Origin: Bemisia tabaci
Taxonomy: Eukaryota; Arthropoda; Insecta; Hemiptera; Aleyrodidae
DNA: 64,000 bases
Direction of reading: 5' to 3'
Assembly: GCF_918797505.1 (NCBI RefSeq)
Contig: NC_092797.1
Location: 55,216,157 to 55,280,156, forward strand
Below, piece by piece: positions 1 to 10,311 of the stretch; the first letter of the stretch is position 1, and each line of letters starts with the position of its first letter. The translations under genes and the position numbers were made by a program. Under the pieces are notes generated by a model. That model made no database searches. It was not told the DNA's origin and worked only from the letters and a program-made list of their open reading frames with translations.

Positions 1-117
1 TATGAATGAATTGCTCCTTTTAAAAATCAAAACAATATCGAATTGCGATATATTACACAGTTAAGATAGGGCTATGTCCTGTCGTAAGCGGCGACATACA
101 GTCGATATCATTTCAAT

Positions 118-432
118 AATCGCCCCAATGGCCACGATAGTTGTTAGACGTTTACGGTTTCCCTGGTAACCTTTGTTTGCTATCAGCTGATATCGAGTAA
201 ATGACTAGGAAGCTCCAACCCAGTGGTTAAAGCTTCCTTAACCGCGAAAACTTTAAAATTCAAATTTTCAAATTTTGAACGTAAAGTACATTTTTTCCAT
301 CACGAGATAAAAGCACAAACAAGTTTTGAATTGTTGACTGTATCACCATGATTCCAAAAATACAATACACAACATAGCATTGACTAACAATAAAACAGTA
401 TGCAATAAAATAAAGTCATGACAAGGAACATA
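118..432 (+). repeat. 315-bp dispersed direct repeat, copy 1
   Basis: This block runs from 'aatcgccccaatggcc' to 'gacaaggaacata' and recurs almost unchanged at 1454-1769. The only differences I see are a small change near 'tcgagtaaatgac' versus 'tcaagtaatatgac'. The sharp edges and unrelated flanks indicate a defined repeat unit rather than chance similarity. I see no terminal inverted repeat and no ORF, so the class is unknown; a SINE-like or solo-terminal element is possible. Confidence 0.85.
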
Positions 433-886
433 GCCGAAAATGGCGCCGATTCCCATCAACCAACGCGCGGTCTCTACAATGTAACATGCTGCATTGATAC
501 TCCCCAGCTGGGACCGTCCGGAATAGCAGCTCTAGTGCAAGCACCAGAGCCGCTAAAAATGAGGAGGTCCACCCCTGACTGCACTATAACTCATACCCCA
601 TTAAGCGGAATATGGTTGTTTTGACTAGTCTCAGTGCCTCACCTCCTCCTCAAACTCCTGGCTTACTCCTATTCGGAATACCACCAGAACTTCATGTCCT
701 GGAATTTTCGTTGTCTTCGAGTTTTCCCTTAAAATTAGGAATTTTTAAAACATTTATCCGATTTATACTTTATTAGTGCCTCTGTTGTAAATTGCCTGCC
801 GATTATGAATACCTAATGGGTCTATTGCCTCCCCACCACTAGCCAGACCCAATAAGTGAAAACACGTTTCCAGCGGATTGATAATT

Positions 887-1140
887 AAAATTGTTAGACA
901 AAGCGATAGACGAAGAAGATATAGGGAATATGGAGCGATCATACTTGTTGAAATGGGTGGTTTCTACAGACATGGGGCCATGGATATGGACTAACTATAG
1001 GATCTCCTCCCTGTACAGGTGTTGCCGTTAGTCAGTCTATTACCCACCTCATTTGTCCATTGCAACCACCCACTTCCATCAATATGATCCCTCCATACCC
1101 CTTTTATCTTCTTTGTCTGTCGCTTCGTCTATCAATTTCA
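887..1140. mobile_element. MITE family K, copy 1 (gatagac ends)
   Basis: The left end 'aattgttagacaaagcg' and the inverted right end 'cgcttcgtctatcaattt' pair over roughly 75 bp, including the 'tatggagcgatcat' and 'gggtggttt' blocks. There is no coding capacity. A second copy with the same ends and middle lies at 23679-23972, and a short piece of the end is visible near 15928. Confidence 0.8.
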
Positions 1141-1453
1141 ATGATCGGAGGATTAATTTTGAATTTGAGTGTTGACTCTCAGACACCGAACTTGCACAAT
1201 TTTTAGAATCTCTTTTTTTTTGTCTATTAAATCCCCAAGAGAGGTTCCAAAATATTGAAACTAGAAGTATCCTATCTTTCGTATCTTTCTTTACACCATG
1301 CCGTGTCCAGAAAATAGCCTTCAAATAATTGAAATCGGAGAGCGGCTCTGGGGGCAGTAGTTGTAGTCAAGAATGAGGGCCTAGACACATTTTGTCATTG
1401 ATGTACAATCCGACAACTGTCGATTCAATCAACGAAAACGATTCAAACTGTCG

Positions 1454-1769
1454 AATCGCCCCAATGGCCACGATAGTTGTTAGACGTTTACGGTTTCCCT
1501 GGTAACCTTTGTTTGCTATCAGCTGATATCAAGTAATATGACTAGGAAGCTCCAACCCAGTGGTTAAAGCTTCCTTAACCGCGAAAACTTTAAAATTCAA
1601 ATTTTCAAATTTTGAACGTAAAGTACATTTTTTCCATCACGAGATAAAAGCACAAACAAGTTTTGAATTGTTGACTGTATCACCATGATTCCAAAAATAC
1701 AATACACAACATAGCATTGACTAACAATAAAACAGTATGCAATAAAATAAAGTCATGACAAGGAACATA
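1454..1769 (+). repeat. 315-bp dispersed direct repeat, copy 2
   Basis: This is a near-identical copy of 118-432 in the same orientation, 1.3 kb downstream. Its high identity suggests a recent insertion or local duplication. The flanks differ on both sides, which favours transposition over simple tandem duplication. Confidence 0.85.
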
Positions 1770-2129
1770 AATGTGAAAAAATGCAATAGAATATGAACTT
1801 CAAGGTTCCCCAGATTCTTTCCAAAAGAGAGAAATTTTTCAGGTTTTCATTTAAAGCCTATAGGTTTTTGCAGTCGTTGATTCCTTCGGTTTTTTCGACC
1901 ATTTTCGACCCTTAGGCCAAGCCACTTTTTCATCCATTGAATTTAACATTGTGGACAAGTGACAAAGCTCGGTGAAATATAAGCTCGAGGATCTTTTGGA
2001 TTTTTATGTGGACTGAGAAATACCTCCGCCATAATTTCAGACTTTGCCAGAATTTTTCCCCCCACCATTTCTTCCGCCTCTTTTTCATGTATTTTTCTCG
2101 ACCCGTAAAACAGAGAGTAATGAAACACA

Positions 2130-2530
2130 AACTCTACGAAAAGATTTTTTTCTACAAAACTGACAGTTCTTCTGCAGAACTTTGAGCATCATTGTCTCTT
2201 CCGGATTTTTCTTACTTTTTATAAACGCCGTCGGAAAATTCTCGCTGATTTTTTACAATTTTTGCATTTCCTCCGCCTTTACTTCTCTTAGTTATGTTCT
2301 TATTGCCCCGTAGAAAGTGAGCAAGTAAATACTTCTAGGAAGTGACGCAACCCAATTAAATATGGATTCAAGATTTTTCTACAGAACTGACAAATATTCC
2401 TTTTTCCTACGAAACTGACAATTTTTACGCAAAACCTTGAGTATTATTATTTCTTCCAGATTTTTCTTGCTTCTGCCCAACGCCATCGGGAAGTCTTTCT
2501 CATTTTTTAAAATGTCTTGCATTTACTACT
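2130..2530 (+). repeat. degenerate tandem duplication
   Basis: Two adjacent diverged blocks share 'ttctac(a)gaactgaca', 'ttgagcatcattgtctcttcc' type wording, 'gccgtcgg' and 'gcatt' landmarks in the same order. Part of the block (2288-2390, from 'ttagttatg' through 'taggaagtga') recurs at 3101-3192, immediately before the first exon. No ORF of interest is present. Confidence 0.55.
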
Positions 2531-2731
2531 AATGAGTTGCTCTCATAGCGCTTCTGTGCGCTCTGCGACACCCAACTACCACTGACAGCGATCTTGCCAG
2601 AGCTTCTCCGGCAGATCGCATCTCCTCATTTCCTGCCTTTCCCCCCTCAATCCACGATTTAGTAGGGCATCCTCTACGTTTTCTGCGATCAATCCAGAAT
2701 CCTCTTAGGCAACCTATTATCTGGCATCCTT

Positions 2732-2911
2732 CACGAAAAAAAACGATGTAGTGCTGGGCACTAACTGCTTAGATCAAATGGAGCCAGCTGATATGGCAGT
2801 ACTGCAGAGACCTACAGTCTGTAGGGCTAGACCTCAAAGTTTTAGGGCTTAGCACCAAGGCCACACTTGATCTAAACAGTTAGTGCTCAGCACTACATCG
2901 TTTTTTCTGTG
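2732..2911. mobile_element. MITE family B, copy 1 (CACGGA-type ends)
   Basis: Starts 'cacgaaaaaaaacgatg' and ends 'catcgttttttctgtg'. The arms, about 35 bp, include 'tagtgctgggcactaactg' on the left and its inverse on the right. The centre has a second small inverted repeat around 'ctacagtctgtagg'. It is a non-autonomous DNA element related to 20865-21030 and 43765-44459. Confidence 0.8.
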
Positions 2912-3100
2912 TTTGCACATGCCCACACCAGACTAGCTGTTTTGTGGAAATGTCATGCACTATTTTGTTTTCGACGCCCATATAATTTCACGCACCCTTT
3001 CATTCCGAACGTGATCTTTCCATGACACTCCGATCCCAGTGGTCCATTTCGTTTCTTAAGGCAACCGAAATGTTTTGAATTTTCTCCGTCTATTTTTTTC

Positions 3101-3192
3101 TTAGTTATGTGCTTTTTTCCGTAGAAAGTGAACAAGTAAATAATTCTAGGAAGTGAGAAACCCCATTAAAACATGGACTCTAGGATTCTTCT
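3101..3192 (+). repeat. diverged copy of 2288-2390
   Basis: Shares 'ttagttatgt', 'cgtagaaagtga', 'caagtaaata' and 'ctaggaagtga' in order with 2288-2390. It sits just upstream of the GC-rich exon block, so whatever duplicated this sequence reached to within about 180 bp of the exon. Confidence 0.65.
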
Positions 3193-3368
3193 CTAGAAGT
3201 GATCAGAACCCAGAGATTGGATATTTTTTCGGGATTTCGCCCTCTGGTTTTCGGATGTGCCCCGGGACTGTCGCAGCCTCGAGTCTCGCGACAGGTGGAG
3301 CGTCGTTCGGGGGGCTCGGGCGGTGAGGTTGTTGATATCTTGGGGCGGGGGAGTAGCATGCGCTCGTT

Positions 3369-3698
3369 ATGGACATTCCGATAATCACGGCCGACGGATG
3401 TGACGAGAGCGAGTCCGAGCGGAAGCTCCTCGAGAAGGGCCAAGAAGATGCCGACCCGGAGAGGGACAGGGACGAGGGTGGGGGCGGGGGCGGGGGCGCG
3501 GGTGCCAGCGGGAAGCCCGAGAAGAAGTGCTCCTTGATCGTGAGCGCCGAGTCCCGGCCCAAGTTCAAATGGTCCAGTCTCCGGGAGCACAAGACCCACG
3601 GCCACGCCACCACCACCTCCTGCACCAAGACCGTCTCGGCCAACGGCGGCCTCTCGCTCAACCCCCAGGTCCAGGTCTCCCAGAACCTCAATAATAAG
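3369..3698 (+). CDS. ERG-type (KCNH) K+ channel, N-terminal linker exon
   Basis: I read this as an exon of the voltage-gated ERG channel gene whose next exon starts at 62781. It encodes 110 residues ending '..SQNLNNK', followed by GT at 3699 in phase 0; joining to 62781 gives '..[11 protein letters not shown]', which fits the ERG linker before S1. The sequence is acidic and basic at first (DESESERKLLEKG), then has a poly-glycine stretch, then 'KPEKKCSLIVSAESRPKFKW'; no PAS domain or membrane segment is visible. The start is uncertain: ATG at 3369 has G at -3 and G at +4, and an in-frame stop lies at 3354. So either this is a first coding exon (a PAS-less isoform) or an internal exon with its acceptor between 3354 and 3369. 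The GC-rich block begins near 3230, suggesting attached 5' UTR. Exon identity is inferred from phase, composition and context; I do not recognise the residues as a domain. Confidence 0.7.
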
Positions 3699-3853
3699 GT
3701 ACCGAACTTCTCTCCTTTCAACTACAACTGGATTGCATTTTGCCAAAAGGAAACACTAGCATTGCAATGATGCTAGGATTGTGCAACTTCATCTTTTGCA
3801 ATAAAATTGCGGAAATCGTGAAAAACTACGAAATTTAGACGGTAAGCCTAGCC

Positions 3854-3922
3854 GGGGGCTACGCCCCCTGGACCCCCGGTCACTCGCTGCGCGAGTGACA
3901 TTCGGCTCGCTTCGCGAGCCGA
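3854..3922. repeat. three consecutive GC-rich hairpins with 3-base loops
   Basis: Three perfect stems follow one another. The first pairs 3854-3859 with 3863-3868 (loop TAC). The second pairs 3879-3887 with 3891-3899 (loop TGC). The third pairs 3902-3910 with 3914-3922 (loop TTC). Stems are 6, 9 and 9 bp and each closes on GC. The block is strikingly GC-rich inside an AT-rich element. Function unknown; hairpins of this kind occur near the ends of rolling-circle transposons, but no Helitron terminus is evident. Confidence 0.85.
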
Positions 3923-4181
3923 TTTTGTAGTAGTTGCAAATTTTTTATCACTATATTTTGAAGATTTCATAGAAAACATTATGAAATTCTCATTCCACAA
4001 TTAACTTGTAGAATAATAATGGCAGGGCAAGAAATAGACTATATCTTATGGACGGTTCCCACTTAGTAAAAACAGCCAACACCACGAGAAGGTGAGGAAC
4101 CATTGTTAGCCACTTTTTTTTTTTTTTTTTACTTTTCTGAAAAAATTTACTGAAATTTTAGTTGCGTCCCCTAAAAGGAAA

Positions 4182-4467
4182 CACGGAGAAAAAAATGTTG
4201 TGCATGGAACCCGAAGCTGAGATCATATGGATCTCTGAAGTTTTCGGATCACGCATCCGAAAAGTTAAGGTCCATCTGCCGAAGTTCGGGTCAGACAATT
4301 GAAGTAGTTCGGTATATACCGAAGGTTTCAGGTCACACATCTGAAGTACTCGGTGCATACCGAAGTGTTTCAGATTTCTGACCCGAATTTCGGCAGCTGG
4401 ACCTCAAGTTTTAAGAGATTCATATGATCTCAACGTCCGGTCCCATGCACGAAGTTTTTTCTCCGTG
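4182..4467. mobile_element. MITE family B, copy 2, nested in the 3728-4722 element
   Basis: Ends are 'cacggagaaaaaaatg' and 'ttttttctccgtg'. Inside, 'tgcatggaacccgaagctgagatcatatg' type wording on the left is mirrored near the right end, and the core repeats 'ccgaag' and 'tcggat' words. It interrupts the family G element, so it is younger than it. Confidence 0.8.
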
Positions 4468-4780
4468 TGAGTATTAATATAAATTTCAACACAGTCAAAC
4501 ACAGTAGAGAACCAAGGAAATCACAGTAGAACAGAGAAAAAAATACCGTCGAATAAATAAAGAAAACTATTATCGAAGAATTTTTGTCTTAAATTTACAG
4601 TTTTCAGCGAGTAAAATGGAAACTATTAATGGATAATCGGGTTTTTCCTCCAAGACAAAAGAAGTTGCACAATCTTAGCAACATTGCAATGCTTGTGGTT
4701 CCTTTTTGCAAAATGCAATCCAACTAGAGTTGTTTCATACGGACAGTATGGACAACTCGAAAATTTGGAGGTTAGCCGGC

Positions 4781-4983
4781 CAGGTTGGCCTTGTGGTCAG
4801 CGCGTCTGAACCTAGACCAATAGGTCTGAGGTTCGAACCCCAGTAGAGGCGTCAAATTTTCACGGAACTGACGAGTAGATCTTCAGGAACAGATTCAACT
4901 CGGCCTTAATCCCTGAAAATGTGAAAGCCGGAGCATGGATATGCCAAAAATCCCCCTGATGTCTACCGACAATAAAAAATAAT
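4781..4983 (+). mobile_element. tRNA-derived SINE
   Basis: The head has a recognisable RNA polymerase III internal promoter: an A box at 4786-4804 (TGGCCTTGTGGTCAGCGCG) and a B box at 4830-4840 (GGTTCGAACCC), 26 bp apart, as in tRNA genes. The acceptor stem does not fold like a functional tRNA. A tRNA-unrelated body of about 120 bp follows and ends in an A-rich tail 'aataaaaaataat'. These features define a tRNA-derived SINE. No clear target duplication is visible. It is the only such element I found in the window. Confidence 0.85.
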
Positions 4984-5572
4984 CTCTACGTTAAAATATT
5001 GTCTATAAATGGCTGTAGATTTCTGAAATGCAATTATTATATACTGGTGTCAGTGTATGTTAGAGAGACCTCAGGTCCAGACATCAGCGTATCGCGCCCC
5101 CACTATAAAATCGAGTTTCTCAAAGAAGCAACTCATATTCGGCAGAGTACCCATATGAGAAGAGTATGGACTTTTCTGTAATTTTGCAGGTCAGGTTGTG
5201 GAGCTCTTAGTGTCCAAAAGAGCAGCCAACCTATGAACGCCAATTTCCAGAATGATTATAAAACGTTGTTTGCAAAGCACATTATTTGTGTTAGATTTTT
5301 CATAGATTTACCCGATTTTGCGGAGGTACGCTCATTTATGAACATTCATGGTTTTATATTGGAATTAGAGGATTGACACTGGTATTTTTTTTGAATTTTT
5401 TGTGTTTGAAGGTTGGCGGCCTTTTTGGGCCCTAAAAGCTTTATATTTCGACTTGTGCTTTCTTTCCCTAAATAGGTATTCTGTTCTGCTGCAAACAGGA
5501 GCTCCAGGACAAGGTTCCTTCACTTAAATTCTAAATTACCCACTTATTGTTGTAGCCTTTCAACTTGTCTTC
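4984..5572. other. intronic DNA, nothing recognised
   Basis: AT-rich sequence with no significant ORF, RNA motif or inverted repeat that I can support. Confidence 0.5.
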
Positions 5573-5833
5573 TATACTGCCGTGCTAAGTAAGAACGCCG
5601 TATGAACATTCGAGAGTTGCCAAATTTCCTTCGATAAAATGTTTATCTTTTAGGAAAGTCATGAATATTTTTTCTTGAAATTTTCAGAATCTTGGGGTAA
5701 AATTGCGAACTAAATCATCTGAAAAATTGGGAGGAAAATATTCGTAAATTTACGAGGAAATTCGCGTTTTATCAAAGGAAATTTGTCAAATCTCGAATGT
5801 TCATACGGCGTTCTTCCTCAGCATGGCAGTATA
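5573..5833. mobile_element. MITE family A, copy 1 (best-preserved)
   Basis: The whole 261 bp folds on itself. The left arm 'atactgccgtgctaag' continues through 'aacgccgtatgaacattcga' and 'gttgccaaatttcc', and all of it is mirrored in the right arm. The outer arms of about 55 bp are the most conserved; the middle is AT-rich. Six further copies are at 9078, 37614, 41912, 50043, 51155 and 63193, making this the commonest family in the window. Confidence 0.88.
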
Positions 5834-6380
5834 CTGAGATTTTTCCGTATAGTGACACGTTGCCAAACAGTGCACAGTGCGCAAACGTCGTCGGTTTAAT
5901 CAATGCGCATTTGATCTTTTCATTTATTGTGTGCAAATATTCTCGGTACAAAAAATTCCCACAAACGCTGTATTCGGTTTTCTGTGTTAAGCCATTTTGC
6001 GAGGGGGAAAAAATCGAAAAAACTAAAATGGAGTTACGGTGTTTCTGCTTGAGGCGGGAGCATGGGACTCATCGCCCGCTGTCACCAAGTGACGAGCCGT
6101 CAAGAGCCGGCAATGGGGCGTGACTCCCGCGATACGGGAGAAAGCCGTAAGTCTATTCTAGGATGAGCCCCGAGACACTTAAGAGCACGTGCTATCCATA
6201 GCTCTCGCAGAAACGCACTTACAGCTCTTTACTGTAACACGTCAGGTGAGTTGTGCGCTCAACAAAAACTTCGCTACCCTAGTTTCCCCGTCTAGACCCT
6301 GCGTGTCAAGAGAGCTTTAAAATAATTGCAGAGCGGAGGCAAGAGGAGGCTCCAAAATTAATGGAATTTTCCCCTACCCT
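5834..6380. other. intronic DNA, nothing recognised
   Basis: Contains a short GC-rich patch near 6045-6140 with small inverted words such as 'ctcccgcgatacgggag'. No supported gene. Confidence 0.5.
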
Positions 6381-6908
6381 GTCAGTAGGAGGAAAAGTAA
6401 AAAATTTCCTCGCGGCAATTACAGTGTCACCTGGTCATGACGGAATCTCACCAGAGGGAGAGGAAGGGAAGGGGTGATTAGCAGCGAGTCTTGCAAGTTG
6501 GCAACGTTGTTTTGCCTTCATTTAAATTTTTTAAAAATGGATTCTAGGTCAGGAGTAAGGAGAAAAGCAAAAAAAGCCTTCTCGGTAATTACGATGTCAT
6601 CTGGTCATGACGGAATCGCACTAGGTGGAGGGGAAGGGGAGGGGCGAATATCAGCGAGTCTGGCAAGTTGGCATTTTGGCAACATTGTTTTGCTTACATT
6701 TAAATGTATGTAAAAATCGATTTTAGATGCGAGGAGGAAGGAGCAAAGTAAAAAAAAATGCCTCACAGCAATAATTACAATGTCATCTGCAGGTTATGAC
6801 AGAATCTCGCCAGGGGGAAGAAAGAGGCGGTAAGTTGGGACGGCGTATTGCAATATGGCAATTCTGTTTTTCTTCCATTTAAATGTATGTAAAACGATCG
6901 ATTCTTAG
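6381..6908 (+). repeat. satellite-like tandem array, three units of about 167-182 bp
   Basis: Units at 6381-6547, 6548-6726 and 6727-6908 share in order a 'ggaggaa..ag' start, 'caattac', 'gtcatgacgga', 'gagtc.tgcaagttgg', 'tgttttgc' and a 'catttaaa..tgtaaaa' end closing on '..ttag'. Divergence between units is substantial, so the array is old. The unit size is nucleosome-like, as in many insect satellites. Confidence 0.8.
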
Positions 6909-9077
6909 TGAGGCAGCCTCCCTTGCCCAGAATCGATATTTATACGGAGGGAAACAAGATGCGAGAATCTTCTCCGTTTCTGGCATCGTATGAAAAAAGT
7001 GAAATCGAATTAGCGACGGTCTTTTACCATTACAAGACGTTGCATCAATATCGAAAATTGGAATTTGCTAAAATAGTGTACTATCACTGATTTTGATCAA
7101 TTAATTAACACTGATTTGGATCACAGATTTTGTAACACAGATCAAAAATTTCAGTTCGGATCTTCATTATCGATGCAATGTACCGTTGCAATATTGTTTT
7201 CTATCTCACGAACAATGGTGTTTAAATGTTGGTGCAGTATGTTTTTCCAAGTTTGCTGGGGATTTGGAGATATTGAAGCATTATTGAGACAGTATCGCTT
7301 CGCATAGTTTGTATTGTACTACCTCTTGGTTTGAAAATATTTGAACATTTTTTGAGAGAGTTCATATTTGTCCTCCGTCGAAAGCACTGATTTTTTATTA
7401 AAATGTGGAAAAACCACTCTCCTGAACATTTTCTTCTTCACACATTCATATGTATGGCATTTTTGAGCTTTGAAAGGTTTAATTTTGAATCCTGAAATAC
7501 GTAATTCCATCCAGTGGTCTTAAGAAGAGTAATCAAATCCCTTACCCACCGTGGTTTTTTACCCCCTCTCCACTTTTTGATGTTTGGCGGGGAGGGGGCG
7601 CCACATTTGCTTTTTGCGAGGATGACAATTTACCCATGAGACAGCCCTGCAGAGAGGAAATCTCTTCTCTGCCATAAAAAGTAATCCCCTTTCGCTGATT
7701 CCACCCGAGATGATTGCAGAAAATTTGTGTTTTCTTGGCAACCCACTAGCCGAACTTAAAAACTTAAGCTTGTTGCAAAGCTGAAAGTGTTTCCGTCGCG
7801 GGTTGCTCTTTGTTTCGAGGGATCTTAGTCGCCGGGAAAAGAAATAGGGAAACTCGCTTTAAAGTCCACCCTCATAGTTTAGTGCTGGAGTGGCTCCAGC
7901 TCTCTACTTTTTTATTTTGCCGCACTACTCCCGCGACAATTTGCGTCGCTGCGGAGCTTCAAAGTTGCCAAATTTTCCTTAAAAAGAGCTCCTTTCCACG
8001 CGTGGTTCAATGTTCAATTTTGAGGACTAGGGCCTAACCGATAATTTTGACGAGAACGAGTTAGCGGCTTTGCCGCTTTCTTCAGTATTTAATACGCAAG
8101 CTGATGTTTTTAGTTTTTCCAATTCCGCATGGGAGTGCTGTAAAGCCGCTGCAGTGTATGAAAAAAGTTCAAATCTAATCTTAAAATAATGAGAATGGCG
8201 GAGCTCCCTCTACGTTTTGCAAAATCGTCAGATTGCAGACAGACAGTATTATTCCTGAGCCATCCTTATGAAAAGTATATCACACAATTCGGGGACTTTG
8301 GTGAACTGTCAACCAGGCGGGTGGCTGATATACGGAAAGTCAGCAATTAATTTTGCAATATCATCCAACATCTTTCATCTTTAAGAGTTTCATTAAATAC
8401 ATTTTTAGGTGAGGAAAAACTCTAAATTCGTCAAATCATTGGCAAAGAAACATAAAACAATTTTGATTATTTAGAATTGATCACAAAACCCTGCGGTTTT
8501 CTACCAAAATGTGACTTTGCGATTTCTGTCTAGAAATCTGTCTTAGAATTTTCTTTATCGAGGACGTATACTTCGAGAATTGGAGGTCCCTTAATCACTT
8601 TCAGCTCCTGATTCAGTCGAAGGACCACACAGACATGGCAGTGCTCTTCCTGCACGAATCAGTCAACGTTAATGTGCCAAAGAAATCAAATTTTACATGA
8701 GGAAAAATACAAAGTTTACTTCAATGATTTTATCAGGCTTTAGTAGTATTTAAGTCAAACTTTCACTGTTTGGGGCTGATCTAGATTTTTTTTATCAAAT
8801 ATATTTGTATTTTCGTCACCTATTAACCGAAAAATCCAAAAAAAATTAGGAAGGCCAGGATCAGGATAATTGGAAGCATGCAGGAATAATCAGGATAAAA
8901 AAGTGAGTGTTCAACAAAAATACAACTCAGTGTGATGTTTTTTCACTTTCGATCAGTTTAGACAAGTAGAGTCTTCTCATATCATCAAACTTTAGGTCAG
9001 CTTTTGAAACATCTAAATCTTACCTCTGATCGCTGCCAGTCTAGACTCCCCTTTCAATGTAAAGGTTGGTAATGACT
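6909..9077. other. intronic DNA, nothing recognised
   Basis: Over 2 kb without a supportable gene. Scattered short inverted words occur (for example 'agcggctttgccgct' near 8063), but no complete element. Confidence 0.5.
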
Positions 9078-9250
9078 GGTAAAGTTATGAATATTTTTCC
9101 TTGACATTTTCAGACTTATAACGCCAAATCACAAACCAAATTCTTTAAACAATTGGAAGAGACGTATTCACAAATTTTCTCGAAAATTAGTGCTTTGTCG
9201 AAAGAAACTTGGCCACGCTTGATGACTCATACGGCGTGTTTCTTTAGCAC
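9078..9250. mobile_element. MITE family A, copy 2 (left end decayed)
   Basis: The middle ('gttatgaatatttttccttg', 'gaaac.tgg.ca') and right end ('ctcatacggcgtgtttctttagcac') match family A, but the left arm has diverged beyond recognition. It abuts the hAT-like element starting at 9269. Confidence 0.7.
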
Positions 9251-9608
9251 ACCAGATCTAGGTACTCTTAGAGATCCTTTTTAGAGAGAGTTAAGAAAAC
9301 GCGGCTCATGGATGTCAGAAACGGGAATAAAGATTACACAAATTGAACTGCTTTCGTAATCTTTGATCAACCCATTCCCGAATTCCTATCTCCTTTCCTT
9401 CTCTCATTCCGTTCGCTCCTTGCCGTGCCCCTAATTCCCCGGTCCATTCCCGTTTATAATCTTTGCAGTGGGTGAAAATGGGTAATGTTCATCGCATCCA
9501 TGATATTGGACTACATGCTCAGCTATATAATGTTCGGTTGCTCATCACGTCCAAGATCTTGGAATCCATGCTCACTTTAATTGGGGATGATTTTTCCGAA
9601 AAATCGAA

Positions 9609-10178
9609 GTGAGCATAGCGTCCAAAATTGTGGGACGCAGGTATTCTCTGACAATCGTGGTACGGTTGGTGAATTTGGAACAATATTCCCGCAAAAATAG
9701 TTTAGAAATTAGTAATGTAGAAGTTAGTGATAATTTTTCGGATGTGGATGCAGTTATCAAGCTTTCGGCAAAGTTAAATGTCAAAATCGGAAGTAATGAT
9801 ATTGAGGTGATGCATCGTATTCCAACGAGAACCAGAGGCGCAATACCATCAATTTTAGTTAAATTTTTTGACCGTAAAGCGCGGGATGCGTTATTGTCAG
9901 CTAGAAAGTCCTGCAAAAATTTAAAAAATAGTGACATTGATTCCGATTCCCCGGATCCAAATAGGAGGATTTACATTAATGAGTCTATGTCGTCGTATTA
10001 CAAGCAGCTAATGTGGAAAGCGAAGCAAAGAGCTAAGGAGAAGGGCTATGAATACGTTTGGTTTGCTGGTGGAAAGCTTTTAGTCAGGAAAAATGGTGTT
10101 AGAGGCAAAAATGGGGAGCCGCTGTTCCCTGCGACTGTGATTATCACAGAGGCTGACCTCTTGGAGAAGTTAATCTAA
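9609..10178 (+). CDS. LINE ORF1 protein, C-terminal part
   Basis: Open frame of 189 codons with no ATG; the first codons run into host repeat, so the true LINE sequence probably starts near residue 15. The recognisable part starts 'LEQYSRKNSLEI', then 'IEVMHRIPTR', 'PSILVKFFDRKARDALL', 'IYINESMSSYYKQLMWKAKQ' and ends with a basic 'GGKLLVRKNG' segment. This is the conserved C-terminal domain of L1-like ORF1 proteins of insect LINEs, related to baculovirus FP-type proteins, which bind RNA and act as chaperones in the RNP. The upstream coiled coil is missing, consistent with 5' truncation on insertion. It ends 133 bp before ORF2. No zinc knuckles are present, which argues against a classical jockey gag. 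Confidence 0.8.
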   Translation: MSIASKIVGRRYSLTIVVRLVNLEQYSRKNSLEISNVEVSDNFSDVDAVIKLSAKLNVKIGSNDIEVMHRIPTRTRGAIPSILVKFFDRKARDALLSARKSCKNLKNSDIDSDSPDPNRRIYINESMSSYYKQLMWKAKQRAKEKGYEYVWFAGGKLLVRKNGVRGKNGEPLFPATVIITEADLLEKLI

Positions 10179-10311
10179 TATAAGCTACGTGAAATAAAAG
10201 TTACATGTTATATGTATATTTTCGTACCCTTAATTTTAGTTTTATTATATTTTAATTTATTTATACCTTACTGTTTATCTTCTCTGCATTTGAAAAATTA
10301 AATAGCCTAGA

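Larger units (their letters stand above)
1..3229. other. non-coding DNA upstream of the first ERG exon
   Basis: I see no gene here. The stretch is AT-rich and holds a 315-bp direct repeat in two copies, one MITE with 'gatagac' ends, one CACG-type MITE and a degenerate duplication, each listed separately. The remainder has no open frame with a recognisable protein. It is either an upstream intron of the channel gene or its 5' flank; the sequence does not decide which. Confidence 0.6.
3728..4722. mobile_element. TIR element family G, long form, 29 bp from the splice donor
   Basis: The left end 'ctggattgcattttgcc' plus about 70 bp pairs with the inverse at the right end ('ttgcaaaatgcaatccaac'), including 'gcacaatcctagcatcattg' type wording in both arms. 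The ends match the shorter family G copies at 13372, 23362, 32336 and 55533. The roughly 1 kb interior contains three GC hairpins and a nested family B MITE, and no ORF. It begins only about 29 bp inside the intron. Confidence 0.75.

Noticed and set aside
3180..3746. Long minus-strand open frames opposite the first ERG exon
   Set aside because: GC-rich coding DNA leaves antisense frames open; the plus frame has the phase-compatible splice donor and fits the channel gene.
3839..3925. Bacterial contamination suggested by the GC-rich hairpin block
   Set aside because: It lies inside an AT-rich insect-type inverted-repeat element with matching ends on both sides.
4781..4860. A functional tRNA gene
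   Set aside because: A and B boxes are good but the cloverleaf is incomplete and an A-rich SINE body follows.
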